Shown here: in pieces, positions 1 to 9,154 of the stretch | Position numbering within the stretch: the stretch's first letter is position 1 | Layout: every line of letters begins with the position of its first letter | NCBI GenBank assembly: GCA_032718475.1 | Contig: JAUCBJ010002703.1 | Span: 1 to 23,172 of the forward strand | Direction of reading: 5' to 3' | DNA length: 23,172 bases | DNA from: Nemertoderma westbladi | Lineage: Eukaryota; Xenacoelomorpha; Nemertodermatida; Nemertodermatidae | Notes under the pieces: generated by a model | The model's database searches: none | Seen by the model: the letters and a program-made list of their open reading frames with translations, nothing else | Told to the model about the DNA's origin: nothing | Position numbers and translations under genes: made by a program

Positions 1-3000
1 CTGATCTATACGGGACACAAACACCCTATATGGGACACAAACAACCTATTTGGGACAAATTTAAATTAAAGTTATGATAGTGGATTCTATTTTCTTTTGA
101 GTATTTCCATGAGATTTATAAACTATGTAAAATCATTTTGAGGAAGTCACACGCTATTTGGCACAAAAAAACACCCTATATGGGACGAAAACAACCTATT
201 TGGGACAAATTGAAATTAAAGCTATGGTAGTGAATTCTATATTCTTTTGAGTATTCCATTACATTTCGAAACTATTTGAAATCATTATAAGCACTTCACA
301 CCGTATACGGGACACAAACACCCTATACGGGACACAAACACCCTATATGGGACACAAACAACCTATTTGGGACAAATTTAAATTAAAGCTATGATAGTGG
401 ATTATATTTTCTTTTGAGTATTTCCATTATATTTATAAACTATGTAAAATCATTTTGAGGAAGTCACACGCTATTTGGCACATAAACACCCTATATGGGA
501 TGAAAACAACCTATTTGGGACAAATTGAAATTAAAGCTATGGTTGTGAATTTTATATTCTTTTGAGTATTCCATTACATTTAGAAACTATTTAAAATCAT
601 TATAAGCAATTCACACCCTATACGGGAGTCAAACACCCTATATGGGACAAAAACAACCTATTTGGGACAAATTGAAATTAAAGCTATGGTAGTGAATTCT
701 ATATTCTTTTGAGTATTCCATGAGATTTAGAAACTATTTAAAATCATTATAAGCAATTCACACCCTATATGGGTCTCAAACACCCTATATGGGACAAAAA
801 CAACCTATTTGGGACAAATTGAAATTAAAGCTATGGTAGTGAATTCTATATTCTTTTGAGTATTCCATGAGATTTAGAAACTATTTAAAATCATTTTGAG
901 AAAGTCACACGCTATTTGGGACACAAACACCCTATATGGGACAAAAACAACCTATTTGGGACAAATTGAAATTAAAGCTATGGTAGTGAATTCTATAGTC
1001 TTTTGAGTATTCCATTACATTTCGAAACTATTTGAAATGATTATAAGCACTTCATACCCTATATGGGACACAAACACCCTATACGGGACACAAACACCCT
1101 ATATGGGACACAAACAACCTATTTGGGACAAATTTAAATTAAAGTTATGATAATGGATTCTATTTTCTTTTGAGTATTTCCATGAGATTTATAAACTATG
1201 TAAAATCATTTTGAGGAAGTCACACGCTATTTGGCAAGAAAAACTCCCTATATGGGACGAAAACAACCTATTTGGGACAAATTGAAATTAAAGCTATGGT
1301 AGTGAATTCTATATTCTTTTGAGTATTCCATTACATTTCGAAACTATTTGAAATCATTATAAGCACTTCACACCCTATACGGGACACAAACACCCTATAC
1401 GGGACACAAACACCCTATATGGGACACAAACAACCTATTTGGGACAAATTTAAATTAAAGTTATGATAGTGGATTCTATTTTCTTTTGAGTATTTCCATG
1501 AGATTTATAAACTATGTAAAATCATTTTGAGGAAGTCACACGCTATTTGGCACATAAACACCCTATATGGGACGAAAACAACCTATTTGGGACAAATTGA
1601 AATTAAAGCTATGGTTGTGAATTTTATATTCTTTTGATTATTCCATTACATTTAGAAACTATTTAAAATCATTATAAGCAATTCACACCCTATATGGGAC
1701 TCAAACACCCTATATGGGACAAAAACAACCTATTTGGGACAAATTGAAATTAAAGCTATGGTAGTGAATTCTATATTCTTTTGAGTATTCCATGAGATTT
1801 AGAAACTATATTTAAAATCATTTTGAGAAAGTCACACGCTATTTGGGACACAAACACCCTATATGGAACACAAACACCCTATATGGGACAAAAACAACCT
1901 ATTTGGGACAAATTGAAATTAAAGCTATGCTAGTGAATTCTATATTCTTTTGAGTATTCCATTACATTTCGAAACTATTTAAAATCAGTATAAGCAATTC
2001 ACACCCTATATGGGACTCAAACACCCTATATGGGACAAAAACAACCTATTTGGGACAAATTGAAATTAAAGCAATGATAGTGAATTATATTTTATTTTGA
2101 GTATTCCATTATATTTATAAACTATGTAAAATCATTTTGAGAAAGTCACACGCTATTTGGCACACATACACCCTATATGGGACACAAACACCCTATATGG
2201 GACATAAACAACCTAGTTGGGACAAATTTAAATTAAAGCTATGATAGTGAATTCTATAGTCTTTTGAGTATTCCATTACATTTCGAAACTATTTGAAATG
2301 ATTATAAGCACTTCATACCCTATATGGGACACAAACACCCTATACGGGACACAAACACCCTATATGGGACACAAACAACCTATTTGGGACAAATTTAAAT
2401 TAAAGTTATGATAGTGGATTCTATTTTCTTTTGAATATTCCATTATATTTATAAACTATGTAAAATCATTTTGAGAAAGTCATACGCTATTTGGCACACT
2501 AACACCCTATATGGGACAAAAACAACCTATTTGGGACAAATTTAAATTAAAGCTATGATAGTGAATTCTATTTTCTTTTGAGTATTCCATTATATTTATA
2601 AACTATGTAAAATCATTTTGAGAAAGTGACACGCAATTTGGGATACAAACACCCTATATAGGACACAAACACCCTATATGGGACATAAACAACCTATTTG
2701 GGACAGATTTAAATTAAAGCTATGATAGTGAATTCTATTTTCTTTTGAGTATTTCCATTATATTTATAAACTATGTAAAATCATTTTGAGAATGTTACAT
2801 GCTATTTGGGACAAAAACTCCATGTAAGGGACATAAACACCCTATATGGGACATACACAACCTATTTGGGACAAATTGGAATTAAAGCTATGATTATGAA
2901 GTGGAGTTTTCGGTATTCCTTTACATTTATAAACTATTTTAAATAATTTTGATAAAGCTACAGGCTATTTTGGACAAAATCAACCTATACGTGACACTAA

Positions 3001-3030
3001 CAACCTATTTGAGTCAAATTTTAGACTTAT
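1..3030. repeat. Satellite array, 147/167-bp monomers in a ~1,072-bp higher-order repeat
   Basis: The word attaaag recurs at 65, 215, 382, 530, 677, 824, 971, 1138, 1287, 1454, 1602, 1749, 1918, 2065, 2232, 2399, 2546, 2713 and 2881, giving 19 monomers. Spacings fall in two classes, 147-150 bp and 167-169 bp. The long class carries one extra ~20-bp subrepeat (caccctatatgggacacaaa). Monomers at 65-677 match those at 1138-1749 at a constant offset of 1072-1073 bp and share private variants, for example ggttgtgaatttta after 530 and after 1602. This is therefore a seven-monomer higher-order repeat. Units after 2750 diverge and the pattern fades by about 3030. The left end is cut by the window. 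No coding potential is apparent. Confidence 0.97.
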
Positions 3031-3137
3031 GAAGGACTATTTGGGATGAGTTGAGTCTGGGGGAGGAGGTTGCGATATCACTAATTTGATTTTCATTTAA
3101 TTATTATTATGCGAATGTATTTAGATTTATTATAAGT

Positions 3138-3225
3138 GAATAAATTGCACCACATGAATAAATTGCACAATGAATAAGTTGCACAACATGAATAAATTGC
3201 ACAATATGAATAAATTGCACAACAT
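3138..3225. repeat. Short tandem repeat, 18-bp unit, five copies
   Basis: Five consecutive copies of gaataaattgcacaacat can be read; the second copy is 16 bp. It lies about 100 bp beyond the decayed satellite edge and does not resemble the satellite monomer. Confidence 0.9.
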
Positions 3226-3595
3226 GAAATGAAATAACGTGACTATGATGACCCTATAGCCTATAATGCATCACAGTCTTACAAGCCATTTGCAAGGCAC
3301 CCACAGTATATCTTTAACCATAACTTGGGAACATGTATTCCAAATGCCCTTATTTAGAATGGGAATTTCCACTGTACATATACCTCAACCAGCTCTTATC
3401 CCAAATACGTTGCTTGGTCCAGTATAGGTTGTTATAATGAGCCCCGGATTCGTAGCTGACACTTGGATTATATATCAGTGGAATTTTCCATTAACCTTTA
3501 CATTATATAGCCAATAAGGGAGATGCCTAACTGTAGGAATGTTGGTATTGGTCCGATGACGAGGAGTTGGCTCATATGATGATTTGATTGGATGC
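3226..3595. other. Gene-free stretch, nothing recognised
   Basis: This AT-rich sequence lies between a short tandem repeat and a satellite relic. The open frame on the minus strand (3498-3698) has no recognisable motif and overlaps the relic, so it is not called as a gene. Confidence 0.5.
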
Positions 3596-3697
3596 CCCTA
3601 TATTGGACAGGTTGGAAATCATTAGGCAACGTATTTGGGACAGGTAGGACTAATAGAAAGCCCCATAGAAGTGAAGGGAAACACCCTATTCTGGACA
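3596..3697. repeat. Outlying degenerate satellite relic
   Basis: Three signature words of the 1-3030 satellite recur in satellite order: ccctatattggaca at 3596, then caacgtatttgggaca near 3627, then aacaccctattctggaca near 3680. The spacing between them is altered. This suggests the array once extended further right and decayed. The plus-strand open frame over this segment (3592-3816) is best explained as translation of relic sequence plus flank. Confidence 0.6.
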
Positions 3698-4740
3698 ATG
3701 ATGTAGATACTATTGAATATCTGGGTGAAGAATCTGAAAAATTTCAAAAAATGCAATATTGGAGGCTCTGGTGGAGAGCTCTGATTATAGCTATGTTCAT
3801 GAGCTTTTTTACCTGACATCTTTGACACAAAATGAGCGCCATGTCAAAATTTGAAGAGTAAACTAGATGTTCTAGAGCGTGTATGACTCATTTTAAAATT
3901 ATAATAAATTAAAATTTTAAATGGTCCTCAAGGTGGTCTGACAATTAGTTTTTTGATAAAAATACATTTTTTCAAACGATATCTGGGCAGAAGACTATAT
4001 TTCAAAATTTAAAGCAAAAACTAACAGTCAGACCCATTATCTGACCTACTATTGAATTATTTCGAGTAAGTATCTGATCACATGCTGCTCGAATTCTCGC
4101 TCGCTCGATATAAATCGATTTTATCCAACTACTATTACAATATAACAGTATAACAATACATTAATTCGAATTATAAATCAAAACAGCCAGACAAACAAAA
4201 TATAATTTGTTTTTGATGTTAACAGTTAAGTAATAGTAGGCCAAATAATAATTAAAATTAATTAAAAATGCCGCAATACGGCAAGTTTTGGTAAACGGAT
4301 ACATTTTTCAAACGATGTAATAATGACAAAAATACTTCGTAATATAAAACAACAACAGCCAGACACATATATTATTAGTTCGGATTAGTATAAGAAATTA
4401 ATTAGGCCCCTAGTATAAAAAAAAACAGCTGCTCATTGGTATTAGAATGGAATGAAGAATGAATGCCGAATGCCTGTATGACGAGGCCTACTCTACTATG
4501 CTAAGTTAAGTGGGGTATCACAATAAAAAAATATTAAATTCGAATAGTACAGTACATATAAATTTATCCGAACAGTATAAGGCCTTAATGAACTACACAA
4601 TTCTCTAGTGTGACCTTCATTTATGAACTGATCAACAGTACTGGTATATAAATTTTGGTCGGTTATTGCACAACAATACTGATAGTTTTTGTAACATGTA
4701 CATATATTTTTCATAACAACTTTTACATAACAACAGTACG
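3698..4740. other. Gene-free AT-rich stretch with diverged short repeats
   Basis: No coding homology was seen. The words atacatttttcaaacgat (near 3962 and 4300) and acagccagaca (near 4183 and 4350, with a weaker copy near 4024) recur, suggesting an old diverged local duplication. Small open frames on both strands lack recognisable motifs. Confidence 0.45.
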
Positions 4741-4743
4741 TCA

Positions 4744-5024
4744 ATGGCGGATATACTACTACTACTAAGTCGAGCGAACTCGGACAGTGGAAATGAGATC
4801 CTTCCAGGCTTCCCGATTCTCCATAGTTGTCGAAATTTCGTTTCTCCCAAGTTCAGAGATGGCGGATATACATTACATCATAATATGGCATGGCAGTCTC
4901 GTGAAAACAAGGGCCTTCACATTCCCAATTCTCTATCTAATCTATTATGGTTGTGCGTAATGCTCAATACTACTTTATGATATTAATTCATTCACGTTTA
5001 ACATTAACAGCCACGTTTCATCAA
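4744..5024. other. Non-coding stretch with a spaced direct repeat
   Basis: The 13-mer atggcggatatac occurs at 4744 and again at about 4859, roughly 115 bp apart, with partly similar sequence after each copy. This suggests an old tandem duplication. Overlapping short open frames exist on both strands and none has a recognisable domain. Confidence 0.4.
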
Positions 5025-5047
5025 CCCCCCCCCCCCCCCCCCCCCCC
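5025..5047 (+). repeat. Poly-C tract (C23)
   Basis: This is an uninterrupted run of 23 cytosines. It is the first of three such tracts on this strand, the others being at 15428 and 16231. The exact length is likely to vary and may be affected by sequencing error. Confidence 0.95.
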
Positions 5048-5241
5048 TTCCAATGTGACAAACTATCACGATATGTTGGCCTTGGGCCCCGTCCCTACGT
5101 CCACCCTCCCTTGTGAAGGGCTAGGGGGGACTTTCGACCCATCATTACTAAAGGGTAGTGATAATATTTAAAATAAGTTTTCCCATGTATACGTAATTTT
5201 ATTCTTAAATAGGTACTTGTTTGTTCCTAAATTCTGCCTAA

Positions 5242-5658
5242 ATGCTGCCTTACTCAATGTTAAATAATTTATTGTTCTCGAATATTTATTTCGTAACTAG
5301 GGAACCGCTTAACTACAAACCAATATTGGATATGGAGTTCCGTTTCGAAGTTCGCCTTGCAGAGACTAAAGTTGCAATAACTTTTGAGTGTGTGAATGTA
5401 ATTTACTCAAATAGGGTAGGTGCGCGAAAAAATAGTTGGGCTAGAAGTATTACGTGCAAACCTTTTCATTTCGATGCTCTTTCAACACAACTAATAAAAT
5501 TAACCAAAAATATTTTTTTCACTCATTGTAATTATATTTACTGTTTGCTTAATCTGTTTGTGTTTATATCTGTTTATGTGCAGTATTTAGTGCCCTACGT
5601 CAAAGAAACTAATATATTTATAGCATTATTTACATTTCTAATTAAATTAAGGAATTAA
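5242..5658 (+). CDS. Hypothetical open frame, 138 codons, unrecognised
   Basis: This is the longest open frame between the satellite and the first LINE. The product is rich in F, I, L, N and Y. A hydrophobic run lies at about residues 98-130 (YIYCLLNLFVFISVYVQYLV and beyond), as often arises by chance in AT-rich DNA. I see no signal peptide, conserved motif or partner gene. It may be fortuitous, or an exon or repeat remnant. Nothing in the context supports expression. Confidence 0.12.
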   Translation: MLPYSMLNNLLFSNIYFVTREPLNYKPILDMEFRFEVRLAETKVAITFECVNVIYSNRVGARKNSWARSITCKPFHFDALSTQLIKLTKNIFFTHCNYIYCLLNLFVFISVYVQYLVPYVKETNIFIALFTFLIKLRN

Positions 5659-5927
5659 AAACGTGTTGGTGTTATTATATTCATTTATCGGAATTTGTAT
5701 TATAGGAATTTATTATTCGTTTATGCATTCTAGTTAATTAATTGATATAATTAACGACATAATTATGTAAATAAAAATTGTTAAATGAAACAAATCTTTG
5801 TTTCGGTTTATAATTGACAATAGCACACCCTCACAATCACTTCAAATTGAGAGTTAAAGTGATTGATATTTTGTTAATGAACTACGCTTTTGTAAAGCAT
5901 TGGCAAATTCCAACAAATTCCGATGGC

Positions 5928-6070
5928 GTCAAACATCTTCAGACAACTTCAAACAGTTTCAGACAACTTCAGACAACTTCAAACAACTTCAGATAGCTTC
6001 CAACAACATCCAACAGAAATTTCAAACACTTTCAGACGGATTTCAGACAGATTCAGATGGGCTCCAACAG
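5928..6070 (+). repeat. 10-bp-period tandem array (cttcagacaa-type)
   Basis: Successive decamers read cttcagacaa, cttcaaacag, tttcagacaa, cttcagacaa, cttcaaacaa, cttcagatag, cttccaacaa, then decay. The open frames across it (5814-5996 and 5900-6118) are translations of the repeat and are not called as genes. Confidence 0.85.
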
Positions 6071-6139
6071 ACTAAACTTGTTGGAAATATTTTCTCCAAC
6101 AGAATCAAACAGTACTAAATCTCCGTAGGTTAGCATTGT

Positions 6140-6205
6140 GCTTGTTTGAAGCTGTCGGAGTGTGTTGGATCCGATCGGATCCGATGGCACTCTGTTGGTG
6201 AGCGG
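6140..6205. repeat. Inverted counterpart of the 10-bp array with a 16-bp palindrome
   Basis: Read on the minus strand this segment again shows words of the adjacent array (ccaacaga, ccaacaca, ttcaaaca) with roughly 10-bp phasing, so it looks like a partial fold-back partner of 5928-6070. It contains the perfect palindrome ggatccgatcggatcc at 6167-6182. Element boundaries and target duplications could not be identified. Confidence 0.45.
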
Positions 6206-6254
6206 GACTGTATAATGAAAATCATTTATCCCGTTTTTCATTAGGGCCTACTAG

Positions 6255-6276
6255 AAATAATAATAATAATAATAAT
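6255..6276 (-). repeat. (ATT)n tail of an L2-like LINE
   Basis: This is a run of aat triplets on the plus strand, so (ATT)n follows the LINE in its sense direction. It comes directly after the word gcgctatataaat on the minus strand. A gcgctatataaa word followed by a trinucleotide tail is typical of the 3' end of L2/CR1-group LINEs, so this marks the 3' terminus of the element at 6277-8059. Confidence 0.85.
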
Positions 6277-8059
6277 ATATATTTATATAGCGCCTTTCTG
6301 AACATATTTCAAGGCGGTTAAAAAACTAATTGAAACCAACTAAAAAACTTTAAAAAACTGCGTTCTAAAAAACTGCGAGCTAAAAAAACACCAGGCTACC
6401 TACGTACAGTGAATTAATTACTAAGTAAAAAGTTTGAACAATATTAAATAAAAATCAGCAATATTCCTCTTTGTACATACAGGTGAGTTTTGAGTCGCGA
6501 TTTAAACAGAGTCAACGTCGTGGCATCTCTAACTTCTTGCGGGAGGGAGTTCCAGATCGTTGGTGCCGCAATTGAGAACGCCCGTCTCCCGTAATTATGC
6601 AAGTGAAACTGCGGTACAAATAGAAGTCCCTTTTCAGCAGACCGTAATTGTCGTGGAGGTACATAGGGAGTTATTAAATGGGTCAAGTAGTCAGGAGCAG
6701 CACCATGTAAACACTTGAATGTCAACAAAGCTATTTTAAATTTGATCCGTAAATTTACAGGTAACCAATGCAAACGTTTAAGGACTGGAGTGATGTGCTC
6801 TCGTTTCTTAACGCCCTCTAGCAGTCGCGCTGCGGAATTCTGTACAAATTGTCATTTTTGATTGACTTCGAGGGTAATCCATAATATAATGAGTTGTTGC
6901 TATCGAGTTTGTTTGTGACAAAGGCGTGAATTAAGATTTCAAGGTCATGTCTGCTGAGGTACCGTTTAATTTTAGCCAAACTTCGAAGATGAAGAAATGC
7001 ATCTCGGACTGTCATACTTATTTGATTGCTGTATGTCAGATTTGAATCCATGATGAAACCTATATTACGTGCCTTGTCGCTGCAGCTGATCAGGTCATCC
7101 CCTATTTGTATGTTAGGGGGCGTTAGTGGTTTACCGCAACAGGACTGCAGAAGGATAATCTCCGTTTTATCTGAGTTCATTTTCAATAAATTATCTTCCA
7201 TCCACTTCTTTACGTCGGCCACGCAACGTTCAGTCACCTCAACAGCGACGGACGAATTAATAGGTTTAAAACTAATGTATAGCTGGATGTGTATCGTCCG
7301 CGTACAAATGATACGTGAGGCCGTGTTTGCGAATAACATTTGAAAGCGAACGAGTGTATATCGAAAATAATATAGGTCCAAGTACCGATCCTTGTGGCAG
7401 CCCGTACAGCAAATCCAACCAGTTCGAATATGTTGCATTAATGCGAACCTGTTGTGACCTATTCGACAAGTACGACCTTAACCATTCCAGGGCGTTTCCC
7501 TCAACCCCGATTTCTCGTTCTAGAATGTCCAACAGTTTAACGTGGCCGACCGTGTCGAAGGCAGCACTAAGGTCTAATAAGACGAGAAGTACTCCCGATC
7601 CCGAATCGATTTTGCGTAATATGTCGTCGCTTACCTTAAGCAACGCGGTCTCCGTTCCGTGAAAGGGTCTGTACGCGCTCTGTAAAGGTTCATACAATTT
7701 ATTTATGTTCATATGAGTCATCAGCTGGTTTGCAATCACCCGTTCTGTTAACTTCGCTAAATATATCAGATTAGACACCGGCCTAAAGTTCCTAAGTATC
7801 TCAGGGTTTAATCGTGCTTTCTTTATGACTGGTGTTAACACAGCTTCCTTGAATAGAGTCGGCACAGTAGCAGTTGTAATTGATAAATTAATAATTAACA
7901 TAATCACCGGTTGCAACAATTTCATTGAAAGTTTTACTAATTGCGTGGGAATCGGATCCATGGTACTAGATTTAGATTTTGAGTTCTTTATTAGCTTTCT
8001 GCCTCATCCATTGTTATTTTATTAAAGTGTTCCAATTTGGGAATATTGTTTCCTTTACC
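6277..8059 (-). pseudogene. L2/CR1-group LINE: 5'-truncated, frameshifted reverse transcriptase and 3' UTR
   Basis: On the minus strand, three open segments together spell an L2-like ORF2. Segment 7961-7272 carries DPIPTQLVK, FRPVSN, QSAYRP, DLSAAFD (near 7570), GLPQGSVLGP (near 7390) and the catalytic YADD (near 7295). Segment 7438-6818 continues the palm/thumb part (MNSDKTE). Segment 6773-6444 carries the characteristic C-terminal region (HWLPV, then WNSLPQEVR near 6545). Frames break just after YADD, near 6840, and near 7998 upstream of DPIPT. The 3' UTR runs to the (ATT)n tail. No apurinic-endonuclease domain is seen; upstream the frame enters a minisatellite. Known L2-type proteins reverse-transcribe their own RNA at a nicked target. 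This copy cannot encode an intact enzyme. Confidence 0.93.
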
Positions 8060-8560
8060 GTTGGTTGCACCCCCCGTACCCGTAGGAACGCCCAGTCCCG
8101 TAGCGCCCCCCGTAGGGACGCCTAGGTTAGTTGCGCACCCCGTACGAACGCCCAGTCCCGTAGCGGCCCCCGTATGAACGCCCAGTTCAGTAGCCCCCCC
8201 GTAGGAGCGCGCAGTCGAGTAACACCCCCCGTAGGAACGCCCAGGTTGGTTGCGCCCTCCATAGGAACGCCCAGTTCACTAGCGCCCCCCGTAGGAACGC
8301 CCAGATCCGATGCTTCCCCCGTAGGAATGCCCAGGTTGGATGGTCCCCCAATAGGAACGCCCAGTTCAGATGAGCCCCCCGTAGGAACGCCCAGTCCAGT
8401 TGCACCCCCCGTAGGAACGCCTAGTCCGGAAGCGCCCCCCGTTGGAACGCCCAGGTCAGATTCTCCCCCCGTAGGAACGCCCTGGTCGGATGATCCCCCT
8501 GTAGGAGCGCCCAGTCCAGTATCACCACCCGTAGGAATGCCCAGGTCAGTTGCGCCCCCC
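8060..8560. repeat. 30-bp minisatellite, about 16 copies, coding for a PTGG-type decapeptide
   Basis: The unit is close to ccccccgtaggaacgcccag plus ten variable bases. The gtaggaacg-type core recurs every 30 bp from about 8082 to 8531. Because 30 is a multiple of three, most frames stay open. The minus strand reads as GVPTGGASEL-type repeats (frame 8562-8122) and the plus strand as a PPVGTPS-type repeat (8174-8596). One unit near 8205 is off by one base. The five or so units nearest the LINE, 8205-8060, read in the reverse-transcriptase frame and continue without a stop to about 7998. Whether this was ever part of the LINE protein is unproven. Confidence 0.93.
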
Positions 8561-8565
8561 ATACA

Positions 8566-8934
8566 ATTGATTATACAACAGAAACAATTTGGTTGAATCT
8601 TTTAAAACGCATTTTGGTGTTCTCAGTCTTTCTAAATTTTGACACAAATTATACTTTTCTTCTGTCACGCCGTTTCTCAAACAGTCAAACTTTAATGCCC
8701 CATTGCTTGCTTACTTACTACCTACCTTGTGGCGATGTTCACGTTGTCAAATATTATTATGTTTAGTTCCATTTCAGCCTTTGATTGAAGCATTTGATTC
8801 TTTAGTTTTGTTTATGCCTATACCAGTATATACGGAAGCCCACAACTGTCAAGGACAAAACATTAATAAAACTTGGACGCAATTAAATAAATTTCATACA
8901 AAGCCATAGAAAGCATGCCATTTCAAAATTCATC
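8566..8934. other. Spacer between two minisatellites
   Basis: A minus-strand frame of about 45 codons stays open over roughly 8570-8705 and stops just before the minisatellite in that frame. It has no motif I recognise, including none of the LINE endonuclease motifs. The plus-strand frame at 8703-8909 is also featureless. Confidence 0.35.
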
Positions 8935-9088
8935 AGGGCATTTTGCTCTGAGGGCGTTTTGCCCTGAGGGCATTTTGCCCTGAGGGCGTTTTGCCCTGAG
9001 GGTATTTTGCCCTGAGGGCATTTTGCCCTGAGGGCGTTTTGCCCTGAGGGCATTTTGCCCTGAGGGCGTTTTGCCCTGAGGGCGTTTA
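8935..9088. repeat. 16-bp minisatellite with internal dyad symmetry, about 9.5 copies
   Basis: The unit is gggcattttgccctga, alternating with gggcgttttgccctga. Each junction gccctgagggc is nearly self-complementary, so every repeat can form a small hairpin. The minus-strand open frame 8883-9230 merely translates this array. Confidence 0.95.
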
Positions 9089-9154
9089 TAGGCCTAATGT
9101 ATATTGTAATGTACATTAAAATGATAGACACTAACCCGATAATAGATATGACCG

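Noticed and set aside
1-3030. CRISPR-like array of regularly spaced repeats
   Set aside because: The whole 147/167-bp unit is repeated, with no unique spacers, and the setting is eukaryotic. It is a satellite.
1-3030. Telomere-type repeats (ccctata words)
   Set aside because: There is no run of TTAGGG/CCCTAA or a similar short unit. The words are part of a ~150-bp monomer.
3592-3816. Plus-strand 74-codon open frame as a gene
   Set aside because: Its first half overlaps degenerate satellite words and no motif is present.
5814-6118. Two overlapping open frames rich in SDNFKQ/TTSN repeats
   Set aside because: They are translations of the 10-bp array in different frames.
6818-7662. Plus-strand open frames opposite the L2-like LINE (7026-7343, 7315-7662)
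   Set aside because: They are antisense shadows of the minus-strand reverse transcriptase.
8174-8596. Plus-strand proline-rich protein (PPVGTP repeats)
   Set aside because: It is the opposite-strand reading of a 30-bp minisatellite. A unit length divisible by three keeps all frames open.
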